A DNA stretch of 64,000 nt from Pseudomonas sp. GV085 (GCF_003050925.1 NZ_QAOV01000003.1:124001-188000), one strand, 5' to 3'. Positions 1 through 9,548 are shown, counted from the first letter of the stretch. The notes: generated from the letters alone by a model not told the origin. Numbers and translations: made by a program.

Positions 1-1
1 C

Positions 2-1183
2 TACAACAGCTTCCTGGGTGTGATCGGCGTTGGCCGTATCGCCCGTGGTCGCGTCAAGCCGAACACCCCGGTTGTGGCTATCGACGCTGACGGCAAGAAG
101 CGCAACGGTCGTATCCTGAAGCTGATGGGTCACCACGGCCTGCACCGCATTGACGTTGAAGAAGCTTTGGCTGGCGACATCGTCTGCATCAGTGGCTTCG
201 ACCAGCTGTTCATCTCCGACACCCTGTGCGACCCACTGAACGTCGAAGCGATGAAGCCGCTGACCGTTGACGAACCAACCGTTTCCATGACCTTCCAGGT
301 AAACGACTCGCCTTTCTGCGGTAAAGAAGGCAAGTTCGTGACCAGCCGTAACATCAAGGAACGTCTGGACAAGGAACTGCTGTTCAACGTTGCTCTGCGC
401 GTTGAAGAAGGCGACACCGCCGACAAGTTCAAAGTCTCCGGCCGTGGTGAGCTGCACCTCTCGGTACTGATCGAAACCATGCGTCGCGAAGGCTTCGAAA
501 TGGGTGTTGGTCGTCCGGAAGTGATCATCCGTATGGTTGATGGCGTCAAGCACGAACCGTACGAAAACGTGACCATCGACCTGCCGGAAGAATCCCAGGG
601 CGCGATCATGGAACAGATCGGTATCCGTAAAGGCGACCTGACCAACATGGTTCCGGATGGCAAGGGCCGTGTGCGCCTTGAGTACAACATCCCGGCCCGT
701 GGTCTGATCGGTTTCCGTAACGAGTTCCTGACCCTGACCTCCGGTGCAGGCATCCTGACCTCGATCTTCGACCGTTACGACACCATGAAGTCCGGTGACA
801 TGTCCGGCCGTCAGAACGGCGTGCTGGTATCGGTTGCTACCGGTAAGGCACTGACCTACTCGCTGGAAACCCTGCAGTCGCGTGGCAAGCTGTTCATCGA
901 ACACGGCCAGGACATCTATGAAGGTCAAATCGTTGGTCTGAACAGCCGCGACAACGACCTGGGTGTTAACCCAACCAAAGGCAAGAAGCTCGACAACATG
1001 CGTGCTTCGGGTAAAGACGAAACCATCGCTCTGGTTCCGCCTGTACGCTTCACTCTGGAGCAAGCTCTGGAATTCGTACAAGAAGACGAGCTGTGTGAAG
1101 TCACGCCTAAGTCCATCCGTCTTCGCAAGAAGATCCTGGGCGAAAGCGAGCGTACCCGCGCTGCCAAGAAGTCCGGTAACTAA
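2..1183 (+). CDS. typA: TypA/BipA ribosome-associated GTPase, 3' part
   Basis: The reading frame is open from base 2, so the gene begins before the window. The visible 393 residues lack the N-terminal GTP-binding domain, roughly the first 210 residues of the family. What remains matches the beta-barrel, the EF-G-like domains III and V, and the BipA-specific C-terminal domain. Recognisable stretches are GRGELHLSVLIETMRREGFE, the EPYENVTIDLPEE region and NIPARGLIGFRNEF, the last diagnostic of TypA. BipA is a translational GTPase that binds 70S ribosomes and helps 50S assembly and growth under cold or stress. The gene ends just before a strong bidirectional terminator. Identity is secure; only the 5' end is missing. 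Confidence 0.96.
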   Translation, partial: YNSFLGVIGVGRIARGRVKPNTPVVAIDADGKKRNGRILKLMGHHGLHRIDVEEALAGDIVCISGFDQLFISDTLCDPLNVEAMKPLTVDEPTVSMTFQVNDSPFCGKEGKFVTSRNIKERLDKELLFNVALRVEEGDTADKFKVSGRGELHLSVLIETMRREGFEMGVGRPEVIIRMVDGVKHEPYENVTIDLPEESQGAIMEQIGIRKGDLTNMVPDGKGRVRLEYNIPARGLIGFRNEFLTLTSGAGILTSIFDRYDTMKSGDMSGRQNGVLVSVATGKALTYSLETLQSRGKLFIEHGQDIYEGQIVGLNSRDNDLGVNPTKGKKLDNMRASGKDETIALVPPVRFTLEQALEFVQEDELCEVTPKSIRLRKKILGESERTRAAKKSGN

Positions 1184-1200
1184 GTCATTTAGTTAGCTGA

Positions 1201-1244
1201 CAAAAAAACGCCCCCGACCGCAAGGCCGGGGGCGTTTTTGTTTG
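1201..1244. terminator. Bidirectional rho-independent terminator between typA and the ykgJ-type gene
   Basis: A GC-rich hairpin (arms ACGCCCCCGACC and GGCCGGGGGCGT around a GCAA loop) is flanked by A7 on one side and a T run on the other. It can therefore terminate typA on the plus strand and the convergent gene ending at 1376 on the minus strand. Confidence 0.9.
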
Positions 1245-1276
1245 TCTGCGATTTGTGCGGTGTTTGTGCGGGCCCC

Positions 1277-1341
1277 TTCGCGAGCAGGCTCGCTCCTACA
1301 GGGAAACGCATTCCAATGTAGGAGCGAGCCTGCTCGCGATG
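1277..1341. repeat. REP pair, family A (inverted)
   Basis: Two copies of the sequence TCGCGAGCAGGCTCGCTCC with a terminal TACA face each other about 16 bp apart. This is the commonest REP type in the window, lying here between two convergent genes. Confidence 0.9.
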
Positions 1342-1375
1342 GCGGCCGATCAGCCGCCGAAAACTCCAGGAAACA

Positions 1376-1813
1376 TCAGAACCGCTCGATACTCCGCGAA
1401 CTCCGCTCGCGCTCCACTTCCTTGGGCTTGTACGCACAATACCCCGGCCGCGGGCCGATTTTCGGGTGGTTGCGGCAGGTATCCGGGCGCTTTTCATAAA
1501 TAGTGCACAGACGGCTCTTACGATCCAGATACAGGCAATCATTGTTGCTCATGCGTTGGAGGGTGAAGATTCCCGACTTCTGGTTGAAGCGCTCGACCAA
1601 ACCTTCCTTTTGCAGGCGTTTGGCGATGTTCTTCGGCGGATCGCCCAGCTCGAACTCATCGACCACGCCGATGCGGATCAGATCCTTGATCTTGACTTCG
1701 ACGGGCAGGGTGCAGCAGCTGGACATGCACGAGCCGCACATCGGGGCAGAGTACTTGGCCCAGGTATCGAGGCGGTCGATCTCTGCGGCAGCGATCAGGT
1801 TCGGCTTCATCAT
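1376..1813 (-). CDS. YkgJ-family Cys-rich zinc/iron-cluster-binding protein
   Basis: This is a 145-residue cytoplasmic protein with the YkgJ/UPF0153 Cys pattern. It has CGSCMSSCC at about residues 27-35, then Cys in NDCLYLD and SRLCTIYEKRPDTCRNHP, and a final Cys in PGYCAYK. The family is predicted to bind a zinc or iron-sulfur cluster through these cysteines, and its biochemical role is not established. The start is a tandem ATG-ATG, so the true protein may be one residue shorter. It converges on typA across a shared terminator and diverges from glgP. Nothing in the context fixes its partner. Confidence 0.85.
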   Translation of the reverse strand: MMKPNLIAAAEIDRLDTWAKYSAPMCGSCMSSCCTLPVEVKIKDLIRIGVVDEFELGDPPKNIAKRLQKEGLVERFNQKSGIFTLQRMSNNDCLYLDRKSRLCTIYEKRPDTCRNHPKIGPRPGYCAYKPKEVERERSSRSIERF

Positions 1814-1920
1814 CGTTTGTTACCAGCGTGTGCATCAGGGCGCGCGATAATACCGGGACTGGTGGATTTTTGAACAACCTTTCGCCAGATTTTTTCACTG
1901 CCGGCCAATAAGCCGTTAAT

Positions 1921-1938
1921 CCGGCACGGCCCCTGCAT
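1921..1938 (+). promoter_or_regulatory. Candidate sigma-54 promoter upstream of glgP
   Basis: CGGCACG...CTGCAT has the GG-N10-GC spacing of -24/-12 promoters (GG at 1923-1924, GC at 1935-1936). The predicted start would be about 120 bp before glgP. The match is good but there is no supporting enhancer evidence, so chance remains possible. The rest of the 255-bp gap (1814-2068) shows nothing clear. Confidence 0.35.
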
Positions 1939-2068
1939 TGAATCAGGTACACGACAATGTATTGCCGAGCCGATTCGCACTAACTGGAAAAACTGCCGAA
2001 CCAGAGCCTCTACCGCCTGTCAGACCGTCTAGGCTCAGACAACTTCAAGCTCGCTCGAGGTCCTATCG

Positions 2069-4519
2069 ATGACTCAAGAACCACTTGTTCGCGAAGCAGA
2101 GGTGGCCGCATTCCGCGACGCCGTCTTGACCAAACTCACTTATGCAGTGGGTAAAGACCCGGATCACGCCTTCGACCATGACTGGTTCGAAGCCATTGCC
2201 CTGGCCGCCCGAGACCACATGGTCGAGCACTGGATGGACCATACGCGGCAGATCTACCGCAAAGGTCAGAAGCGCGTTTATTACCTCTCCCTGGAGTTTC
2301 TCATCGGTCGGCTGCTGTTCGACAGCCTGAGCAACCTCGGCCTGCTCGATGTGGCCCGCGAAGCTCTGACCGAACTGGGTGTCGACCTTGAGCGCATCCG
2401 TTTGCTGGAGCCCGATGCGGCCCTGGGCAACGGCGGCCTCGGGCGTCTGGCGGCGTGTTTCCTGGAAAGTATGTCGACCCTCGGCATCGCCGGTCATGGC
2501 TACGGCATCCGCTATGAGCACGGGTTGTTCCGCCAGGCGATTGTCGATGGCTGGCAGCAAGAGCAGACCGAACACTGGCTGGATTTCGGCAACCCGTGGG
2601 AGTTCGAGCGGCCGGAGGTGGTGTACCCGATCGGCTTTGGCGGCAGTGTCGAGACCGTGACCGATGAAAACGGCAAGTCCAGGCAAGTCTGGCACCCGGC
2701 GGAAACCGTGCGGGCCATTGCCTACGACACGCCGGTGGTCGGCTGGCGCGGGGCGAGCGTCAACACGCTGCGCCTGTGGCGCGCCCGGGCCATGGAAGAA
2801 CTGCACCTGGAGCGTTTCAACGCCGGCGACCACCTGGGCGCCGTGGCCGAAGTGGCCCGGGCCGAAAGTATCTCCCGGGTGCTGTACCCGGCGGACAGCA
2901 CCGAAGCCGGCCAGGAGTTGCGCCTGCGCCAGGAATACTTCTTCGTCGCGGCGTCCCTGCAGGACTTGCTGCGCCGCCATCGCAACATGCACACCTCGGT
3001 GCTGACCCTGGGCGATCACGCATCGATCCAGCTCAACGACACTCACCCCTCGATTGCCGTGGCCGAGCTTATGCGGCAACTGGTCGACGTGTATGACGTG
3101 GCGTGGGATGCAGCGTGGCAGGTCACCGTCGATACGCTCTCCTACACCAACCACACATTGCTGCCCGAGGCGCTGGAAACCTGGCCGGTCGGCCTGATGG
3201 AACGCATGTTGCCACGGCACATGCAGATCATTTACCTGATCAACGCCCAGCACATCGACTCCCTGCGAGCCAAGGGCATCCATGATTTCGACGTGCTGCG
3301 TGCGGTGTCGCTGATCGAGGAAGACAACGGTCGTCGGGTGCGCATGGGCAACCTGGCGTTTCTCGGCTCCCACAGCATCAACGGTGTGTCCGGGTTGCAC
3401 ACGCAACTGATGCGCCAAACGGTGTTCTCTGAACTGCACAAGCTGTACCCGGAGCGAATCAACAACAAGACCAACGGCATTACCTTCCGCCGCTGGCTAT
3501 ACCAGGCCAACCCCGAGCTGACCTCGATGCTGGTCGATACCCTCGGGCCTGAAGTGCTGGATAACCCGGAAACGCGTTTGCTCGCCCTCGAGCCGTTCGC
3601 CGAGAAAAATGCATTCCGCAAGGCATTTGCCGAGCAACGCCTGCACAGCAAGAAAGCCCTGGCGTACCTGATTCATGAGCGGCTGGGCGTCGCGGTCAAC
3701 CCGGCGGCGATGTTCGACGTGCAGGTCAAGCGAATCCACGAATACAAACGCCAGTTGCTCAACCTGATGCACACCGTGGCGTTGTACCAGGCGATTCGCG
3801 CGGAACCGGAAATCGACTGGGTGCCACGGGTAAAAATCTTCGCCGGCAAGGCCGCCGCGAGTTATCACCAGGCCAAGCTGATCATCAAACTGACCAACGA
3901 CATCGCCAGGGTGGTGAACAACGACCCGACCGTGCGCGGTTTGCTCAAAGTGGTGTTCCTGCCCAACTACAACGTCAGCCTGGCGGAGAGCATCATTCCC
4001 GCGGCGGATTTGTCCGAGCAGATCTCCACCGCCGGTTTCGAAGCGTCAGGCACCAGCAACATGAAATTCGGCCTGAACGGCGCGCTGACCATCGGTACCC
4101 TGGACGGGGCCAACGTGGAAATGAGCGAGCGCATCGGCACCGAGCACATGTTTATCTTTGGTCTCAGCGCACAGCAGGTCGAGGCGCGCAAACAGAACCA
4201 TGAGTTCAATGCGGCACCGGATATCGCCGCCTCCCATCGTCTCAACGATGTGCTGCAAGCGATTCGCAGCGGCGTGTTCTCGCCGGATGATCCGTCCCGT
4301 TACACCAACCTGATCGACTCGTTGGTAGATTATGACCGCTTCCTGGTCTGCGCCGACTTCGACTCGTACTGGAACGCACAGATGCGCGTCGAAGACCATT
4401 GGCACGATTCGAACCAGTGGTGGCGTTCGGCGGTGTTGAACACGGCGCGGATGGGCTGGTTCTCGTCGGACCGGACCATTCGCGAGTACGCCACGGAGAT
4501 CTGGAAGGCGCTGGAGTAA
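2069..4519 (+). CDS. glgP: Glycogen/starch/alpha-glucan phosphorylase
   Basis: At 816 residues this is the normal length for GT35 phosphorylases. It releases glucose-1-phosphate from the non-reducing ends of alpha-1,4-glucans using pyridoxal phosphate. The family core is visible: the N-terminal YYLSLEFLIGRLL, then ALGNGGLGRLAACFLESM and GYGIRYEHGLF. In the C-terminal half are TNGITFRRWL, VQVKRIHEYKRQLLN and the cofactor-site region GTSNMKFGLNGA, whose lysine carries PLP, followed by TLDGANVEM. Start at ATG 2069 is preceded by CGAGGT. No other glycogen gene is adjacent, so it appears to be a single-gene unit. Downstream comes a REP pair and then the DUF2339 gene. Confidence 0.96.
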   Translation: MTQEPLVREAEVAAFRDAVLTKLTYAVGKDPDHAFDHDWFEAIALAARDHMVEHWMDHTRQIYRKGQKRVYYLSLEFLIGRLLFDSLSNLGLLDVAREALTELGVDLERIRLLEPDAALGNGGLGRLAACFLESMSTLGIAGHGYGIRYEHGLFRQAIVDGWQQEQTEHWLDFGNPWEFERPEVVYPIGFGGSVETVTDENGKSRQVWHPAETVRAIAYDTPVVGWRGASVNTLRLWRARAMEELHLERFNAGDHLGAVAEVARAESISRVLYPADSTEAGQELRLRQEYFFVAASLQDLLRRHRNMHTSVLTLGDHASIQLNDTHPSIAVAELMRQLVDVYDVAWDAAWQVTVDTLSYTNHTLLPEALETWPVGLMERMLPRHMQIIYLINAQHIDSLRAKGIHDFDVLRAVSLIEEDNGRRVRMGNLAFLGSHSINGVSGLHTQLMRQTVFSELHKLYPERINNKTNGITFRRWLYQANPELTSMLVDTLGPEVLDNPETRLLALEPFAEKNAFRKAFAEQRLHSKKALAYLIHERLGVAVNPAAMFDVQVKRIHEYKRQLLNLMHTVALYQAIRAEPEIDWVPRVKIFAGKAAASYHQAKLIIKLTNDIARVVNNDPTVRGLLKVVFLPNYNVSLAESIIPAADLSEQISTAGFEASGTSNMKFGLNGALTIGTLDGANVEMSERIGTEHMFIFGLSAQQVEARKQNHEFNAAPDIAASHRLNDVLQAIRSGVFSPDDPSRYTNLIDSLVDYDRFLVCADFDSYWNAQMRVEDHWHDSNQWWRSAVLNTARMGWFSSDRTIREYATEIWKALE

Positions 4520-4552
4520 GTCTTCAGGCTGGTGGATATACTGGCGCGCCGG

Positions 4553-4632
4553 AAAAGATCGTCCGAACGCGGCCCGAGCCTTCGGCAGCTCCTACAGGAT
4601 CGCGTAGGAGCTGCCGAAGGCTGCGATCTTTT
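4553..4632. repeat. REP-like pair, family B (CTGCCGAAGGCTGCGATC)
   Basis: Two inverted copies of GTAGGAGCTGCCGAAGG are arranged head to head, with AAAAGATC at the left edge and GATCTTTT at the right. The stem differs from family A, but the GTAGGAGC head is shared. It lies between glgP and the DUF2339 start, which argues against any start of that gene upstream of 4682. Confidence 0.85.
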
Positions 4633-4681
4633 GGGCGCTGGTTACGCTAATCTTTCGGGATTGAGCTTAGGGATATCGACC

Positions 4682-7600
4682 ATGCAATGGATTTTCATGC
4701 TGATCGGGCTGGTGCTCGGCTGGATACTCGACGAGTCATTCAGTGATGCACTGCTGGGCGCGTTACTCGGATTGGGTGTCGGCCAGGCCGTTCGCATGGC
4801 TCGCATGGACGCTCGGGCAGCCGAGCAGCAGCGCTTGCTGGAACAGGCACAGGTTGCGCTGCAAGCAGTCGAGCAACGGCTGGCAGTGCTTGAAGCATCA
4901 GGCGTCAAGGCGCCGCAAACCCGTGAACCGCTGGTATCGCCTGAAGCCCTCCTTGATGAAACACCTGCTACAGCCCCGGAATTGATCTGGGAACTGCCGC
5001 CCGAGTTCGAGCCAATCCCCGCAGCGGCCAGCGAAATCGCCGATGCCTGGAAACCCGAGCCGACTGCTCGCGAAGCTCAATCGACTATCCCCCCGCATGG
5101 CCCGAACCTCATCGACCGCGCCATCAGCCGCGCCCGTGCCTGGTTGTTCGGTGGCAATACCGTCTTGCGGGTCGGCGTGGTGCTGCTGTTCCTCGGCCTG
5201 GCCTTTTTGCTGCGCTACGCCACCGAAGGCGTGGTGGTGCCGCTTGAGTTGCGCTACGCAGGCGTTGCGGCGGCAGCCCTGGGGTTGCTCGGATTGGGTT
5301 GGTGGTTGCGAGCACGCAACAACAGTTACGCGTTGATCCTGCAGGGCACCGGGATCGCCGTGTTGTACCTGACAGTGTTTGCCGCGATGCGCCTGCATCC
5401 GTTACTCGATCCCTCGGCGGCGTTTGGCCTGCTGGTGGCGGTGACGATCTGTTCGGCGATTCTCGCCATTACCCAGGACTCCCTGGGGCTGGCCGCCGCT
5501 GCCGCACTGGGTGGCTTCGCCGCGCCCATCCTGGCCTCCACCGGCGCCGGCAGCCACGTCGCGCTGTTCAGTTACTTTGCCCTGCTCAACGCCGGCATCC
5601 TCGCCATTGCCTGGTTCAAGGCCTGGCGGCTGTTGAATGTCATCGGGTTCACCGGCACCTTCGGCATCGGTTTCGCCTGGGGCCTGCGCTCCTACTCGCC
5701 GGAGTTGCTGTGGAGCACCGAGCCGTTCCTGATGGTGTTTTTCCTGATGTACCTGACTATTGGTCTGTTGTACGCCCGGCGCAAGTTGATGGCGATGAGC
5801 GATGCACCGGCAGAGAACAGTCGCGAGGCGCTGCTGCAGTGGTCGGCGCGCAAGGGTGACTACGTCGACGGCACGCTGCTGTTCGGCCCGCCGCTGGTGG
5901 GTTTCGGCTTGCAGTTCGCACTGGTGCAGCATCTGGAATTCGCTGCGGCGTTCAGTTCCTTGACGCTGGGCATGATTTACATGGGGCTCGCCCGTTGGCT
6001 GATGGCCGGGCGCACGCTGTTGCTGGGGGAAACCTGCCTGGCCTTGGGGGTGATCTTCGCCAGTCTGGCGATTCCGCTGGGGCTCGATGCGCGCTGGACG
6101 ACGGCGGCGTGGGCGGTGGAAGGCGCGGGGATCTTCTGGCTCGGTCTGCGTCAGCAAAGGCCCCTGGCCCGGGCCTTTGCCTTGCTCCTGCAACTGGGGT
6201 CGGCGCTGGCGTTTCTCAGCGAGTTGCACAGCAGCGAGAGCAGCCTGCTCGACGGTGTGCCATTAGGCGCGCTGTTGTTGGGTGTCGCGTTGTTGTTCAG
6301 CTTCTACCAGTTACGCAAAGCCTTGCCGGAGCAGATCAGGCCTTGGGAGCTGATAGGCCTGCCAGTCCTGGCTTGCATCGGGCTGGCGTTTCTCTATTTG
6401 CTGGCACCGCTGTTTTTCTTCAGTCACGGCACGGTGATCAGTTGGGCCTTGGCCGGGGCGCTGACGTTGTTGGTTGGCCTGCGCCTGCCATCGCGCACGT
6501 TCGTGTTCACCGCGCTCGCGGTGCAACTGTTGGGTGGCACGCTGTTCCTGGCGACGGGGCCGCAGTTCAGTGAAGGGGGGATCCCCTTGGCCCATGGCGG
6601 GTTCTGGGCGCCGCTGGTGCTGGGACTGGCCGCGATGGTCGGGGCTTGGCGTTTGCAGATTGGTCGTTCGCTCGGAGCGTTCGAAGGGCTGAGTCTGTTG
6701 CGATTGTCCCAGGCACTGCTGGTGTGGGGCGCAGGCTGGTGGGCGTTGGCCTGGGTCATCGAAGTGGTGCATTTTGCGCCGTTGCCGATGCAGGCGACTT
6801 TGTTGTTGGGCATCGCTGCCGTGAGTGTGGCGCTGTGGACGGTGTTGGCGCTGCGCCTGAAATGGCCGTCACTGGGAATACTCGGCACGGTGTTGATTCC
6901 CGCGGCGGCACTGGTACTGCTCGCGGCCTGGCACTCGCGTTATCACCCGGCGGCCAACTTCGGCTGGCTGGCGTGGGCCGCCGTGTTCGTCGTGCATTTC
7001 ATGTCCCTGCGGCGTCTGGCGCCCATGCTGCCGGCGCGCGTGCTGAGCGTCGCCCATGTGCTCGGCTGTTGGCTGTTGATGGGGGTGCTGGCTCTGCAAC
7101 TGCGTTACGGCTTGCTGGTGTTGTCCGAGCAATACAACGCGTGGCGCTGGTTGGGCTGGGCGATTCTGCCAAGTCTGTATCTGGTGTCGATGGCGGCACC
7201 TCGCGTGTGGCCTTGGCCGGTGTCGACATATTCGAGGGAATACCGTGTATACGCCGCCGCACCACTGGCGTTGCTGATGCTCGGCTGGTTCTGGCTGGCG
7301 AATGTCGCCAGTGACGGCAACGCCGAGCCACTGCCCTACGTGCCATTGATCAACCCGCTGGAGCTCGGCCTGTTGTTCGCGCTGTTCGGCGTCTATGTCT
7401 GGTCCCGCAGTGCCATGACACAACTGGCGGTCCGCGAGGATTACGTCGCCATCGCCACGCAAGGGGTCACCGGCGCCTCGCTGTTCGTGTTCTTTACTGC
7501 ATTGGTGATGCGCACGGCGCACCATTGGAGCGGGGTGCCGTTCGAGCTGGATCTGTTGCTGGAGTCGATGCGGGTGCAAGCCGGCCTGTCCATCGTCTGG

Positions 7601-7873
7601 ACCCTGATGGCCCTGAGCCTGATGATCGGCGGCCATTTGCGTCGCCGCCGCGAAGTCTGGCTGATCGGTGCCGCCTTGATCGGCGTGGTCGTGGCCAAGC
7701 TGTTCTTTGTCGAATTGAGCAATCGCGGCGGGCTGGCGCGGATCGTGTCGTTTATCGGAGTCGGCGTGTTGCTGCTGGTGGTGGGCTATTTCGCCCCGCT
7801 GCCGCCCAAGCGCGTCGACGCTGTGCCGGATACCGGGAAACCGCTCGCGGAATCCGAAGGAGTGTCATCTTGA
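4682..7873 (+). CDS. DUF2339 multi-pass membrane protein
   Basis: This is a very large integral membrane protein of 1063 residues. An N-terminal helix (MQWIFMLIGLVLGWIL) is followed by an Ala/Gln/Glu-rich coiled-coil-like stretch at about residues 40-75 and a proline-rich acidic linker. From about residue 160 to the C-terminus there are more than twenty closely packed hydrophobic helices with short loops. This matches DUF2339, a family without assigned biochemistry. I take ATG 4682 as the start because the in-frame upstream extension would run through a REP palindrome. The stop overlaps the TTG start of the DUF3999 gene (TTGA), implying translational coupling. The two probably form an inner-membrane/periplasmic complex (inference). 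Confidence 0.88.
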   Translation: MQWIFMLIGLVLGWILDESFSDALLGALLGLGVGQAVRMARMDARAAEQQRLLEQAQVALQAVEQRLAVLEASGVKAPQTREPLVSPEALLDETPATAPELIWELPPEFEPIPAAASEIADAWKPEPTAREAQSTIPPHGPNLIDRAISRARAWLFGGNTVLRVGVVLLFLGLAFLLRYATEGVVVPLELRYAGVAAAALGLLGLGWWLRARNNSYALILQGTGIAVLYLTVFAAMRLHPLLDPSAAFGLLVAVTICSAILAITQDSLGLAAAAALGGFAAPILASTGAGSHVALFSYFALLNAGILAIAWFKAWRLLNVIGFTGTFGIGFAWGLRSYSPELLWSTEPFLMVFFLMYLTIGLLYARRKLMAMSDAPAENSREALLQWSARKGDYVDGTLLFGPPLVGFGLQFALVQHLEFAAAFSSLTLGMIYMGLARWLMAGRTLLLGETCLALGVIFASLAIPLGLDARWTTAAWAVEGAGIFWLGLRQQRPLARAFALLLQLGSALAFLSELHSSESSLLDGVPLGALLLGVALLFSFYQLRKALPEQIRPWELIGLPVLACIGLAFLYLLAPLFFFSHGTVISWALAGALTLLVGLRLPSRTFVFTALAVQLLGGTLFLATGPQFSEGGIPLAHGGFWAPLVLGLAAMVGAWRLQIGRSLGAFEGLSLLRLSQALLVWGAGWWALAWVIEVVHFAPLPMQATLLLGIAAVSVALWTVLALRLKWPSLGILGTVLIPAAALVLLAAWHSRYHPAANFGWLAWAAVFVVHFMSLRRLAPMLPARVLSVAHVLGCWLLMGVLALQLRYGLLVLSEQYNAWRWLGWAILPSLYLVSMAAPRVWPWPVSTYSREYRVYAAAPLALLMLGWFWLANVASDGNAEPLPYVPLINPLELGLLFALFGVYVWSRSAMTQLAVREDYVAIATQGVTGASLFVFFTALVMRTAHHWSGVPFELDLLLESMRVQAGLSIVWTLMALSLMIGGHLRRRREVWLIGAALIGVVVAKLFFVELSNRGGLARIVSFIGVGVLLLVVGYFAPLPPKRVDAVPDTGKPLAESEGVSS

Positions 7874-9243
7874 GTCAGAAGCTGAATCTGGGGTGGCTGG
7901 GCGCTGTTGCCATGGGTGTGGTGTTGTCGGCGGTTGCCCAGGAAAAACCGGCGGATTTCACCACCCAAGTGCCCTTGTCGGTATCGGGCGAAGGCCCTTG
8001 GTACCGCCTTGAACTGCCCCTGAACGTACAACTGAATGCACGCCAGGCCGACCTGAGCGATCTGCGGGTGTTCAACGCCGTCGGTGATGTTCAGGCTTAT
8101 GCCCTGGCCCGGCAGTCGGCGCAGAGCAGTGAAACGCGCACCTTGAACGAGGTGAAAAGGTTTGCGCTGTACAACTCGGTGGACGCCACTGAAACCGCGC
8201 CGAGCGTACGGGTGCAATCGAGCGCCAACGGCACCTTGGTCGAGGTGCAGCCCTCCAGTCAGCTGGAGGCGGGTGAGGAGGAGTTGCGCGGCTGGTTGCT
8301 CGACGCTTCCGCGATCAAGGCGCCGTTGCAGCAATTGATTCTCGACTGGACCAGCGAGCGCGACGGCTTCCAGCGTTTCACCCTCGAAGCCAGCGACGAT
8401 TTACAGCATTGGCAGTTCTGGGGCGAAGGGCAGGTGGCGCGCCTGACCTTTGCCGACGAGCGGGTCGAGCAGCATGAAGTCAACCTGCCGGGCCAGTCGG
8501 CGCGCTACCTGCGTTTGCTGTGGATTACACCGCATTCGGCACCGACGCTGACTTCGGCGCAACTGCAAAGCGCCAGTACCCGCAGCCTGCCGCTGTCGTT
8601 GGTCTGGTCCCAGGCGTTGGCCGGCAGCAGCACGAAGGCGGGTGAGTACACCTGGCAGTTGCCGATGGGGCTGAATGTCGAGCGAGTGCAGGTCGAGCTG
8701 AGCCAGCCCGGCAGCCTGGCGCCGGTGAGCCTGGCCGGTCGGCGCGACAGCAGCCTGCCATGGCAGCCGTTGGGCAGCGGTTTGCTCTATCGCCTGACCC
8801 AGAACGGTGAGGACGTGGTGCAAAACCAATTGCCGTTGTCAGGGCAAATCGTCCAGCAATTGAAACTGACCGTAGACGAACGCGGCGGTGGCCTGGGTGA
8901 TCAGGCGCCGACGCTGAAGTTTGCCGTGCGCGCCACGCAACTGGTGTTCCTGGCGCGCGGGCCGGGGCCTTACACGTTGGTCGTGGGGAATGCGACGGCG
9001 AAGGCGGCGAACTTGCCGCTGTCGACGCTGATTCCGGATTACAGCCCGGCGAAGCTGGCGACCCTGGGCCGGGCCATGGTGGATGTCGGGGCGGTGGTCT
9101 CGAATGCATCGACAGAAAAAACGCTGGCGACGACGGACACCCAGTGGAAGAAGTTCGGCTTGTGGGCGGTGTTGTTGCTCAGTGTCTTGTTCCTGGCGGC
9201 GATGGCGTTCAGTTTGTTGCGCAAGCCTACTGCCAAATCCTGA
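7870..9243 (+). CDS. DUF3999 periplasmic membrane-anchored protein
   Basis: The protein has 457 residues. I place the start at TTG 7870, overlapping the previous stop and preceded by GGAG. This gives a signal peptide (LGAVAMGVVLSAVAQ) and a mature N-terminus near AQEKPADF. A long periplasmic region is followed by one C-terminal helix (LWAVLLLSVLFLAAMAF) and a short basic tail. Around residues 150-230 the pattern FTLEASDDLQHWQ...ARYLRL resembles a discoidin/F5-8C-type jelly-roll, and a weaker similar unit may follow. The family is DUF3999, of unknown function. The paired DUF2339 gene suggests an envelope module that binds glycan or another surface polymer, which is inference. An alternative start at ATG 7912 would truncate the signal peptide. 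Confidence 0.82.
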   Translation: MSQKLNLGWLGAVAMGVVLSAVAQEKPADFTTQVPLSVSGEGPWYRLELPLNVQLNARQADLSDLRVFNAVGDVQAYALARQSAQSSETRTLNEVKRFALYNSVDATETAPSVRVQSSANGTLVEVQPSSQLEAGEEELRGWLLDASAIKAPLQQLILDWTSERDGFQRFTLEASDDLQHWQFWGEGQVARLTFADERVEQHEVNLPGQSARYLRLLWITPHSAPTLTSAQLQSASTRSLPLSLVWSQALAGSSTKAGEYTWQLPMGLNVERVQVELSQPGSLAPVSLAGRRDSSLPWQPLGSGLLYRLTQNGEDVVQNQLPLSGQIVQQLKLTVDERGGGLGDQAPTLKFAVRATQLVFLARGPGPYTLVVGNATAKAANLPLSTLIPDYSPAKLATLGRAMVDVGAVVSNASTEKTLATTDTQWKKFGLWAVLLLSVLFLAAMAFSLLRKPTAKS

Positions 9244-9264
9244 AAGTGGGTGCTGCGCACCCAA

Positions 9265-9356
9265 TCGCGAGCAGGCTCGCTCCCACATTTGGTCTTTGCC
9301 AGGCACAGCTTTTGAGTCTGGCAGAGATTCCCCTGTGGGAGCGAGCCTGCTCGCGA
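9265..9356. repeat. REP pair, family A
   Basis: Inverted copies of TCGCGAGCAGGCTCGCTCC plus CACA are separated by about 46 bp. They lie downstream of the DUF3999 stop and may stabilise the 3' end of that transcript. Confidence 0.9.
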
Positions 9357-9548
9357 AAGCGTTAGTTCATGCAACAAAAATACCGAATTTGCCTCTTTAA
9401 CCCGAGCTCACATCCAGCCCATTTCCAACTACGCTCATCCCCGCGCATGAACTCTCTTCGGCCGATCACGTCTGATAGGAGGAAATGCGCCCCGACTCGC
9501 GCTAAACTGCGCGGGTTTTTAGCCCCCCCCATTCCTCCGGAGCCTTCC

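Noticed and set aside
1277..1341. Repeated palindromes considered as a CRISPR array
   Set aside because: The copies are inverted pairs scattered in separate gaps, without regular spacers or cas genes.
4532..4681. Upstream extension of the DUF2339 gene
   Set aside because: The extra 50 residues would be encoded by a REP palindrome, and ATG 4682 begins with a proper membrane helix.
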